Shown here piece by piece: positions 8,480 through 15,114 of a DNA stretch of 17,772 nucleotides. The notes below the pieces were generated by a model. The model was not told the DNA's origin. It was given only the letters and a program-made list of their open reading frames with translations, and searched no databases. The stretch spans positions 1 through 17,772 of the forward strand of contig DAOTYX010000018.1 of the NCBI GenBank assembly GCA_034434635.1, in the 5' to 3' direction. Source of the DNA: DAOTYX01 sp034434635 (GTDB lineage: Bacteria > Chloroflexota > Anaerolineae > B4-G1 > DUEL01). Position 1 is the stretch's first letter. Every line of letters starts with the position of its first letter. Both the position numbers and the translations under genes were made by a program.

Positions 8480-8508
8480 AACAACAGGTCACTTCACCCC
8501 TGCACCCA

Positions 8509-8585
8509 CTACCAATACCCCAACTACCAATCTACCAATGTACCAATACCCCAACTACCAATCTACCAATGTACCAATACCCCCC
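8509..8585 (-). repeat. 31-bp tandem repeat built from CTACCAAT octamers
   Basis: Two nearly perfect 31-bp units (8524-8554 and 8555-8585) each contain CTACCAAT twice, GTACCAAT once and an ACCCCAA spacer. A partial copy at 8509-8523 precedes them. The array fills most of the gap between the SH3-like gene and the ligA set. On the minus strand it reads ATTGGTAG/ATTGGTAC words, upstream of the small membrane gene. Confidence 0.9.
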
Positions 8586-8586
8586 T

Positions 8587-9078
8587 TCACGGATGCTCCA
8601 CAGGAGACAGATAATCCCCCACCGCCCAACCCTGTCGTGCCGGTTCCTCCGGGTCACGCACCAGCCACCAGACATAGCCGCCAGCCTGACGGGGGCCATC
8701 CAGGACGATGAACACGTCCCCTTCGTTGCCGATTCCCAACCGGGCGCTGTTGGCATCCGGCTCCTGGCGCAGGCTCACCCCCACCCCCTCCGTGCCGGTC
8801 ACGCGCACGTAGCGGCCGATGGCCATATCCGGCGGGACGGTGGGAGTCGGCGACAGGGTGGGCACAGGGGTGAAGGTGGGCAACGGCGTCGGCGCCGGCG
8901 TGGCGGTCCAGATGATGGGCGTGGGACTGGGACCGGCGCTCGGCGGCCACAACCGCAGCGCGTAGGCCGCCCAGAGCGCGCAGGCCAGCGAGGCCAGCAG
9001 GAGCACCACCAACGCCAGCACCCAGATGTACGGCGGAATGGCAGACAGGTCACGGCGGAGATAGTCGCTGTTTCGCAT
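8587..9078 (-). CDS. Membrane-anchored SH3-like (bacterial SH3 type) domain protein
   Basis: 163 residues. Residues 1-17 are polar and cytoplasmic. Residues 18-42 form one transmembrane helix or uncleaved signal anchor (YIWVLALVVLLLASLACALW). Residues 44-84 are a Thr/Pro/Ala linker (TPTP and PAPTPLPTFTPVPT). Residues 87-160 look like a bacterial SH3 domain: YVRVTGTEGVGVSLRQEPD, then LGIGNEGDVFIVLDGP, ending QGWAVGDYLSPV. Such domains often bind cell-wall peptides. The arrangement predicts a cytoplasmic N-terminus with the SH3 domain held outside the cell. ATG 9078 lies inside a heptamer array and has no Shine-Dalgarno sequence, so initiation may be weak, leaderless or coupled to the phosphatase that ends 19 bp upstream. 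No better start exists before the helix. Its role next to a wall amidase is an inference. Confidence 0.78.
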   Translation of the reverse strand: MRNSDYLRRDLSAIPPYIWVLALVVLLLASLACALWAAYALRLWPPSAGPSPTPIIWTATPAPTPLPTFTPVPTLSPTPTVPPDMAIGRYVRVTGTEGVGVSLRQEPDANSARLGIGNEGDVFIVLDGPRQAGGYVWWLVRDPEEPARQGWAVGDYLSPVEHP

Positions 9079-9129
9079 ATCGTGGATCGCGGATCGTCTA
9101 TCGCATTTCGTGGATCGCCTGTCGTGGAG
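9074..9129 (-). repeat. Eight-unit degenerate heptamer array across a stop and a start codon
   Basis: Eight consecutive 7-base units from 9074 all begin CG on the plus strand and mostly end in T. CGTGGAT occurs exactly at 9081 and 9109; other units include CGCATAT, CGCGGAT and CGTCTAT. The array encodes the last residues of the phosphatase, contains its TAG stop (9098-9100) and supplies the ATG of the SH3-like gene (9076-9078). Confidence 0.88.
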
Positions 9130-9598
9130 GGCAGACCGTGGCCGAAAAGAGTGCCGGCAGGCGATCGAAGCCCAGCATGGACATCGCCCGTGGGTTGGCC
9201 TGCCGGACGCGGGCCAGCGCTTCTTCGGGCGACAACCCGACATAACGGATCAGATAGCCGGCCAGCACCGCGCCGGTGCGGTCCTTCCCTTGACGACAGT
9301 GGACCAGCGTAGGACGCCCCGCCGCCAGCTCACCGGCGATGAAGTCTACCACTGCCAGCATACGCTGCGCCAGGCGACAGCGCAAGAAGGGCAGGAACGC
9401 CATCTGCCCCGGCAGATGGTCCTGGTAATGGCGGAACCCCGCAGCGCGAATGGCCTCCCCATCCACCTGTATCAGCGACACGATGGTGCGGAAGCCCATC
9501 GCCCACAGTTCGTCAAGGCTCCACTCGACCCAGTTCGGCCCGGGCCTGCCCGCTAACAGTCCGGGAATCAGCCAGTAGATCGGGTTCACGGCAGACAT
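9098..9598 (-). CDS. Tyrosine/dual-specificity-type protein phosphatase
   Basis: 166 residues with the cysteine-phosphatase signature HCRQGKDRTG at 100-109 (nucleophile C101, phosphate-binding R107), fitting HCx5R. The N-terminus reads IYWLIPGLLAGRPGP (7-21), typical of bacterial DSP-like phosphatases, and LDELWAMGFRTIVSLIQ (29-44) is the usual strand-helix before the active site. The substrate may be a phosphoprotein or another phosphate ester such as an inositol phosphate or lipid; the sequence does not decide. There is no signal peptide, so it is cytoplasmic. ATG 9598 lies 13 bases inside the end of the amidase gene, with GAGGTGA about 12 bases upstream. The C-terminal residues (about 157-166, including RQAIHEMR) are written by the heptamer array, so the tail probably arose from repeat spread and is not part of the conserved fold. 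Confidence 0.85.
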   Translation of the reverse strand: MSAVNPIYWLIPGLLAGRPGPNWVEWSLDELWAMGFRTIVSLIQVDGEAIRAAGFRHYQDHLPGQMAFLPFLRCRLAQRMLAVVDFIAGELAAGRPTLVHCRQGKDRTGAVLAGYLIRYVGLSPEEALARVRQANPRAMSMLGFDRLPALFSATVCPPRQAIHEMR

Positions 9599-12500
9599 AC
9601 TTCCAGACTCACCTCATCCAGATACATGACCGCCACATCGTCATCCGCATCGTTGCGCACGCTGAAGTGCAACCGGACCGTCTGGCCGGCGAACGCGCTC
9701 AGGTCCAGTTGCCGCGACACCCACGCCGCCAGGTTGTCCCTGGCCATGCTCAAGAAATGGGTCGTGCCGCTGCCGTCTACCAGCCAGACGTACTGCAAGT
9801 CGCCGTCGTCGCTGTTTTCAGAGACCGGGTAGACCCAATAGCGCAGGGTAGCCTGGCTGCCGGCGGGAAGTGTGACCGTCTGGGCCACCGAAGAGTAGAG
9901 GCTCCCCCTGAAGGATGCATTGACAGGGATGCCCACGCGCATGCTGCGCGCGCCGCTGTAGACCGGCGATGTGACATAGGCTGCAGGATAGGCCGTGCTG
10001 ACGATCCACCACGCCTCATTGGTCTCGAAGCCGCCGTTCACTATCGCCTCGCTACAGGTTGGCGCCGGCGTACCGAATCCATTCGTGACCATCGGCAGGT
10101 GCACGAAACGAGAGGGGACGAAGAATGAGAACGTTGCCTGAGCCGGTGTGTCCTCGACGTGGCCCTGCAGGTCCCAGACGCGGGCGCGAGCGGTATACAT
10201 CCCGACGTCCAGCGCGGAAGGCATGGGGAAGGACCAGAGGGCCGTCCCGGCCGCTGTCTGCCACTCCGTCGTCCCCCAGGCGGACCCGTTCCAGTACAGG
10301 TTGTCGGCGTGGCGGCGCAGGGAGACCTCTACCCGCTGTACCCCTGCCGTAGCCCAGGCGGTGCCGGAGAAGGGAGGAACTGCGATGTAGGCAGCCCCCT
10401 CCTGTGGCGTGGTGATCGCCGAGCGCATCTCTTGAACCGCGCAGTCATCCAGGAAGTCAAGGATGCGGCCCATCACAGCCTGCCGCTGGGCCGGCTCGAT
10501 GGTCTCGAAGGGGAACCCGAAGTGGACCAGCCGCTGGCAGCCGTTCGCATACTGCACTGCCGCCGTGCCGCCCAGTCCGCCCTGGTAGGTCAGCGCTGCG
10601 GCCGCCCCACCCAAGGGGGTGAGTTGATCAGGGTAGTCCGGGTCGTACATCCCCGGAGCGTCGAAGCGGAAGGTCGGCAGACCGGCGAAAATGGAGCCAG
10701 CAGCCGGAGCCACCTGGTAGGTGCCGGCATCGTCGCCCGCATAGTCGGCGCGCAGCCAGCCGTTATAGAAGGCGCGGTCAGCGGCGCTGCCCAGATAGTC
10801 CAGGTCCCAGCCGATCTCCGCCCCGCTGATGAACAGCGCCCCTCCGCCAGACAGAAAGTTGGCCAGTAGCCCCTGCTCTGTGCTGTTCAGCGTCTCGTCC
10901 TGCACCGATTCCTCGCCCAGCAGCCAGTCCACCATGCCGTAACTGTTCAGGACCGGCACCCCGGCCTGTACCGCCTCGTTGCTGGCGCTATCGAAGGGGT
11001 AGTTGATCGTCGCGCCGTGCTGGATGACATAATCATACCGGTTCATGCGGTCCAGAAGCATCCGCATGTGGGTCTGACCCGTCGGCGCGTAGGTGTCCGG
11101 CACCAACATGGTGCGGTTGAGCCGGTCAAAGCCATTGACCAGCAGCAACGGCGGAGAGTCCGTCGCGCCGACGCGCACGGCCAGCGTCTCGGTGGGGAAG
11201 GACTCGCCGCCGGCGTTGGTCGCGGTGACGCGGATGAAGAGCAGTTGTCCCGGCGTCAGCCCGCTGAGGATGGCGGAGGTCGTCGCCACCGGCATCCCGT
11301 TCGACCAGCCCACGCCGTCCGTGCTGATGTAGACGCGGTAGCCGGTGGCCGGGTCGCCGGCCAGTCCCTGGCTGTCGTAGGGTGAGGCCTGCCAAGAGAC
11401 CAGCACCTGTCCCGCGCCGAGGTTCTGCACGGCCAGGTGAGTGGGCGGTTCAGGCAGTTCCACCAGGTCCACACCGTCCCGCTGCTCGAAATAGTGAAGG
11501 ATACCCTGGTAGACCGCCCGCGCCACCAGCCGTTCGAACTCCGGCTCTTTGAGCGCATCGGTGTCGCCGGGATGGTCGTGGTAGGCCACCTCGATGAGCG
11601 CACCGGGCATGCGCACGGTCGGGTCGCTGTCCCACAGCATGCGCAGTTCGCCCAGGTTCAGGGAGCGCTCGCCCAGGTCGGGCCAGGCGGAGTTCCAGCC
11701 GAGGCGCAGATCGCGGACGATCTCGGTGTGGATCGCGTGGCGTAGGGCAGCACTGCCCTCGGTGGCCGGGTAGGTCTCCCCGTTGTGGATGTAACTGACC
11801 GTGCCGCTGTAGTCGTACTGGTAGCCACTGTATCCGTTCGTGTGCCAGGAGATGTAGACGGCATCATCGCCGGTGCCGGCGTGCTCCCAGCGGGCGTACA
11901 TGGGCCGGGCGACGACATCGTTGAAGTACGGCCAGTCATCGGGGTCCAACCCCTGCCGTTGAACGTAGTAGAAGGCAGCGGTCTCCCACCAGGGCTCATA
12001 GGGAGGCTGCGTAGCGGTGGTCTCGATGCCGTAGAGGCTGTCGAAGGTGCCGCCGCCCACGCGCACAGCGTCGGCAACCACCAGGCGGCCGGCGGTGGCG
12101 GAACGGTTGTCGAGCGTCACCCGCGCCCCCTCGGCGGCGCGGAAGCCGTAGGTGCCGATGTACCGCCAGGTGATGCCATGCTCGGTCTGGTCCACGGTGA
12201 CCTCTGTCCGTCCGCCGGCATGATGGACGGTATAATGGGCATCCGCGGCGCGGTTGCTGCCCGGACGATACCAGACATAGACGGCGTACTGCCCATCGGC
12301 GGGCAGCGACAGCGTCCAGGTGGCGACTGCGGTGGCCGGTCCGGTGACCGTCGTCGCGGTGCGGTAGGTCTGTCCCCCTGGCTGCTCCAGGTCATAACCG
12401 GGCGTGGCCGTCGTCCACGAGCCGCTCTCGGCGTAGCCCGCGCCGTCGTTGTTGGCGATGACCGCCGTTTCGTTCATGTCCCGCTCGCGGGCCGGCCAGA

Positions 12501-13290
12501 CCATCGCGCCGGCGTTCCAGAGATAGGTCAGCAGGTACTGGTTCACCGCCTCGGCGTTGTTGAAGTCCTCGATGATGGGGCCAACGTAAGGGGGATTGGG
12601 GTATGGCAGGCGTTGGGTACGCCATGCGGTGCCAGTCCACTCCCAACCATGTCCCGCGCTGACGTAGACGGTACGACCCGTGAGGCCACCAGCAGGCTGA
12701 CCCTGGCCGAAGCCGGGGGGCTGGCCGGAGAGGGCGACCTCGCCCCCTTCCCGTGTTCTCCCTCCCTGCGGAAGAGAGGAGGTCTCCTTGCGCGGATCCG
12801 GGAGAGCGGGAAGGAAATCCGTGAGAGGGACAAAGGTGCCGGTGGCCGGATGACGGGCCTGCACGTGGAGGTCCCGCCAGCCGACCGGCTGCAGCGTCAG
12901 CGCCACCTGCTGGATGATGGTCTCGACGGCATCGGCGTCGAGCGTGGCGAGCGCCTCCGGCGGCACGTCCAGGCGGACGAACACGGTGTGGTCGGCACGC
13001 ACTTCCAGGCTGGCGAGAGCCGTGCCCTGGGGGATGGCTGACCAGACACCCCGCGACCGTTCTTCGGCGGTGGGGCCGGCCAGGAGCGCCGCGAGCAGGC
13101 TGCGCGGGTTGGGGTCGCCGGAGATGCTCGTGGTCACCACCCGCCCCACCGCCGCCGGCCCGTGGTCGGACCAGAAGACGACAGGGGTGGGGGGATGGGG
13201 AGGAGAGTATGCTGCTGAAGAGAGGGGGACCAATAGGGCCACCAGCAACAGCCATCTCACATTCAAGCGGGCCCGAACGAAGAGGCTCAT
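9586..13290 (-). CDS. Large secreted multidomain N-acetylmuramoyl-L-alanine amidase
   Basis: 1234 residues. Residues 1-28 are a signal peptide (VRWLLLVALLVPLSSAA). Residues about 37-145 resemble a GerMN domain (LLAGPTAEER, AIPQGTALASLEV). Residues about 163-203 are a low-complexity linker. An Amidase_3 zinc hydrolase follows, with likely ligands and catalytic residues H214 (VYVSAGHG), E247 (NNAEAVN), H483 (YISWHTN) and E567 (ALIEVAY). It is interrupted at about 285-413 by a golvesin C-terminal-like domain (ADGQYAVYVWYRPGSNRA, YTVHHAGG, LVVADAVRVGG). Next come a fibronectin III domain (616-708), a Rossmann or GATase-like region (715-950, FLSGGGALFISGAEIG), an Ig-like domain (958-1058), a HLPMV element (1064-1068) and a C-terminal carbohydrate-binding-like domain (1082-1234, NGGFE start). 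It should cleave the bond between MurNAc and the stem peptide outside the cell. ATG 13290 follows GGAG and lies 19 bp after the DUF4276 stop. Confidence 0.85.
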   Translation of the reverse strand: MSLFVRARLNVRWLLLVALLVPLSSAAYSPPHPPTPVVFWSDHGPAAVGRVVTTSISGDPNPRSLLAALLAGPTAEERSRGVWSAIPQGTALASLEVRADHTVFVRLDVPPEALATLDADAVETIIQQVALTLQPVGWRDLHVQARHPATGTFVPLTDFLPALPDPRKETSSLPQGGRTREGGEVALSGQPPGFGQGQPAGGLTGRTVYVSAGHGWEWTGTAWRTQRLPYPNPPYVGPIIEDFNNAEAVNQYLLTYLWNAGAMVWPARERDMNETAVIANNDGAGYAESGSWTTATPGYDLEQPGGQTYRTATTVTGPATAVATWTLSLPADGQYAVYVWYRPGSNRAADAHYTVHHAGGRTEVTVDQTEHGITWRYIGTYGFRAAEGARVTLDNRSATAGRLVVADAVRVGGGTFDSLYGIETTATQPPYEPWWETAAFYYVQRQGLDPDDWPYFNDVVARPMYARWEHAGTGDDAVYISWHTNGYSGYQYDYSGTVSYIHNGETYPATEGSAALRHAIHTEIVRDLRLGWNSAWPDLGERSLNLGELRMLWDSDPTVRMPGALIEVAYHDHPGDTDALKEPEFERLVARAVYQGILHYFEQRDGVDLVELPEPPTHLAVQNLGAGQVLVSWQASPYDSQGLAGDPATGYRVYISTDGVGWSNGMPVATTSAILSGLTPGQLLFIRVTATNAGGESFPTETLAVRVGATDSPPLLLVNGFDRLNRTMLVPDTYAPTGQTHMRMLLDRMNRYDYVIQHGATINYPFDSASNEAVQAGVPVLNSYGMVDWLLGEESVQDETLNSTEQGLLANFLSGGGALFISGAEIGWDLDYLGSAADRAFYNGWLRADYAGDDAGTYQVAPAAGSIFAGLPTFRFDAPGMYDPDYPDQLTPLGGAAAALTYQGGLGGTAAVQYANGCQRLVHFGFPFETIEPAQRQAVMGRILDFLDDCAVQEMRSAITTPQEGAAYIAVPPFSGTAWATAGVQRVEVSLRRHADNLYWNGSAWGTTEWQTAAGTALWSFPMPSALDVGMYTARARVWDLQGHVEDTPAQATFSFFVPSRFVHLPMVTNGFGTPAPTCSEAIVNGGFETNEAWWIVSTAYPAAYVTSPVYSGARSMRVGIPVNASFRGSLYSSVAQTVTLPAGSQATLRYWVYPVSENSDDGDLQYVWLVDGSGTTHFLSMARDNLAAWVSRQLDLSAFAGQTVRLHFSVRNDADDDVAVMYLDEVSLEVCLP
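12730..12792 (-). repeat. GA/CT-skewed palindromic insert read as the amidase linker
   Basis: The linker at residues 167-187 is encoded by a segment with a perfect GGGCGA/TCGCCC inverted repeat (12732-12745, 2-base loop) and an AGGAG/CTCCT repeat (12777-12788). Its composition is unlike the flanking domains. It resembles dispersed palindromic repeats that have inserted in frame, but no second copy is visible in the window. Confidence 0.35.
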
Positions 13291-13309
13291 CTACTCCATC
13301 CCGCCTTCC

Positions 13310-13909
13310 CTAGTCGAGCAACGCCAGGCCTGCCAGGCCCAGAAGTGTGTTGAGGAAAGCTTTGAGTTCCCCACATTGGGACGCCGCTACTGTCAGATCC
13401 TGGTCTCGCAAGATCGCTGCCATTTCAACAGGTTTCACATACTTGCGAGGCGGCGTCGCAAGCCGATAGAGATCATCCAGTCGTCTGGACGGCGGGTGCT
13501 CCATGTTGACCGTTTCTGGATTGCCTCCGGGCCTGGCCCGCCGAACTCCCAAGCGCCTGCAAATCTCGTCCCAGTAGGGCAGGAGCCAGGCTTCCACTTC
13601 GTACTGAGCAGCATGAGGGTGGAACCGAGGTTCATTTCCTACCGCACAGCGCAGAAACTTCTTGGCCTCTTCGGCAGAAGCAAACTGCGGATACACATCA
13701 ATCAACCCTACAACAGCCACTACCTGCGGATCTTTCAGCTCCAGCCGTACTCGACGAGAGAGTTTTTCCCGATTTAGGGACATCAGCTCTCTCGTCCGCA
13801 ACGCCACCTTGGGCTTTCCTTCCGCTTCCGCCCGCTCGTCCAAAAAGGCCTTCAGTTTACTTCTCAGGGCCGATTCGGTCTTCCCCTCCACCAGTAGAAC
13901 GATGATCAC
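13310..13909 (-). CDS. DUF4276 family protein (TOPRIM-like), partner of the AAA ATPase
   Basis: 199 residues, matching DUF4276 by pattern. The first strand runs into VEGKTE at 7-12 (E8 is the candidate metal-binding glutamate). VVAVVGLIDVYPQF (63-76) carries D71, QYEVEAWLLPYWDEI (102-116) carries E104 and E106, and YVKPVEMAAIL (157-167) completes the pattern. The arrangement of an early Glu, then an Asp after a hydrophobic strand, then a Glu-Ala-Trp/Leu motif is what I know for this family. It is thought to be related to the TOPRIM nuclease-like proteins encoded beside AAA ATPases in anti-phage systems. The start is GTG 13909, overlapping the ATPase stop by 4 bases (GTGA), so the two are translated together. 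G+C is low: 29 of 60 in 13681-13740 by hand count. A nuclease role is inferred, not seen. Confidence 0.75.
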   Translation of the reverse strand: MIIVLLVEGKTESALRSKLKAFLDERAEAEGKPKVALRTRELMSLNREKLSRRVRLELKDPQVVAVVGLIDVYPQFASAEEAKKFLRCAVGNEPRFHPHAAQYEVEAWLLPYWDEICRRLGVRRARPGGNPETVNMEHPPSRRLDDLYRLATPPRKYVKPVEMAAILRDQDLTVAASQCGELKAFLNTLLGLAGLALLD

Positions 13910-15066
13910 GGTCGGCCCCCCAAAGTCCCCATCAACCAGAGATCGCGCAATGTGTACTCCTCAAGCCACTCGTCCAGGTCCATATGATCTGCCCATGTGA
14001 GGGATGTACGCCCCTCGCTTTTATCCAGAACTAACACTTCCTCTGGCTGCAACCACCGCACCAGGTCAGGCGAATGCGTGGCAACCAGGACCTGGCTTCG
14101 CACTGCCGCGTCCTGCAGGAGACCGGCCAGTATCTTGATCAGTTCAGGATGAAGGCTTACCTCCGGTTCATCTATGAGCATCACGGGTGGTGGATCAGGC
14201 GCGAGCAACACCGTCACCAGCCAAAGGAACCGAAGCGTGCCCTCCGACAGCTGGTTAGGATAAAGAGGCTCGAGGACATGCCGGTCATGCCAAACCATCG
14301 TCACCTGACCTGCCCCTACTACCGGGAACTCCAGGCGTTCGAAGCCAGCAAACCCCACCCTCAGGACATCCTCAACCCGGCTATAGACATCCCGGTGAAG
14401 AGCACGCAGATTGTAGAGCGCCGAGAAGAAATCTTCGCCATTTGGTCCCGGACGCACAGCGGGAGTAAGCACCTGAGGCAACCGAACAACCGCACGCTGA
14501 CTCACATCCAGAAAGCTATAGAGTCGAATCTTGGAGAGTGCATCTCGCAGGCTTGCGGGCTCCTCGTACAGACGAGGAGCCTGTGCCAATGCCAGCTCAA
14601 GCGAGTTGTATGCCCAGGTAGGATGTACCGGTGCAGAAGCATCAGGATCCGCATAGCGCACCTGATCATAGCGCCCCTCAATATAGCGGTACGGCCTATC
14701 AGCATGAGGGTCCCATTGCCATTCCAGACGCTCGAAAGAAATGGCATATCCAACACCGCGCGGGGTCAACTCAAAGCGATAGTACATTGGCTCCCGACTC
14801 CGCTCGCTCTCGACATCCACCTCCAGGTTGACTTTGAGGTACTCTGCTCCTCTGCCCACCTTGGACAGAATCGCTGACAACCCCCCCCACCCCTCGAGTG
14901 ATTCGGCCAGCTTCTCCTGAGCCGCATTCCTCATGAGCAAGAAAACCTCCAACAGAGCCGTCTTGCCAGAACCATTAGGGCCGATCATCACGCCAAGCGG
15001 ACGCAACGGCAATGAGACATCCACAAGACTACGATACCCTTCTATCTCAATCCTCTGAAACCTCAT
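13906..15066 (-). CDS. AAA_21-type ATPase (RecF/OLD-like, SMC-ABC fold)
   Basis: 386 residues. Residues 1-20 (FQRIEIEGYRSLVDVSLPL) are the usual first strands of RecF/SMC-like ATPases. Walker A is GPNGSGKT at 29-36, the ABC signature LSEGT at 273-277 and Walker B VMLIDEPEVSLHPE at 295-308 (catalytic E300). The switch histidine is H331 in VATHSPD. The C-terminus ends LWLMGTLGGRP. The middle (about 60-265) is the variable insertion. Genes of this type act as ATP-driven sensors or switches beside a nuclease-like effector in several phage-defence systems; here the DUF4276 gene overlaps its stop. Start ATG 15066 is chosen because GAGGAGG lies 5 bases upstream and MRFQRIEI fits the family, although the frame continues to 15093. 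G+C is 32 of 60 in both 14461-14520 and 14641-14700, against 42-43 of 60 in lines sampled either side. Confidence 0.88.
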   Translation of the reverse strand: MRFQRIEIEGYRSLVDVSLPLRPLGVMIGPNGSGKTALLEVFLLMRNAAQEKLAESLEGWGGLSAILSKVGRGAEYLKVNLEVDVESERSREPMYYRFELTPRGVGYAISFERLEWQWDPHADRPYRYIEGRYDQVRYADPDASAPVHPTWAYNSLELALAQAPRLYEEPASLRDALSKIRLYSFLDVSQRAVVRLPQVLTPAVRPGPNGEDFFSALYNLRALHRDVYSRVEDVLRVGFAGFERLEFPVVGAGQVTMVWHDRHVLEPLYPNQLSEGTLRFLWLVTVLLAPDPPPVMLIDEPEVSLHPELIKILAGLLQDAAVRSQVLVATHSPDLVRWLQPEEVLVLDKSEGRTSLTWADHMDLDEWLEEYTLRDLWLMGTLGGRP

Positions 15067-15114
15067 CAGTTCCTCCTCGACGCTTCCTGCCACGCCTGCC
15101 GATCGCCAGAGGGG
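15067..15114 (-). other. 48-bp gap between polX and the ATPase gene
   Basis: Apart from the ribosome binding site, nothing stands out. A TTGACC at 15113-15118 has no -10 box at the expected distance. The module may be transcribed from the polX promoter or from one inside polX. Confidence 0.5.
15072..15078 (-). promoter_or_regulatory. Ribosome binding site for the AAA ATPase
   Basis: GAGGAGG on the minus strand, 5 bases before ATG 15066. It excludes the longer open frame from 15093 as the start. Confidence 0.8.

Noticed and set aside
8509..8585. A CRISPR array
   Set aside because: The units are contiguous with no unique spacers, and no cas genes are nearby.
9079..9243. Extension of the SH3-like frame upstream through the heptamer array
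   Set aside because: It would overlap the phosphatase active-site region out of frame and adds an Arg/His/Ser-rich, non-protein-like stretch.
11785..13041. A long plus-strand open frame opposite the amidase
   Set aside because: Low-complexity Gly/Arg/Val translation, no ribosome binding site, and fully contained within a convincing gene on the other strand.
14074..14877. A plus-strand open frame opposite the ATPase gene
   Set aside because: The minus strand holds all ATPase motifs in order, and this frame has no family pattern.
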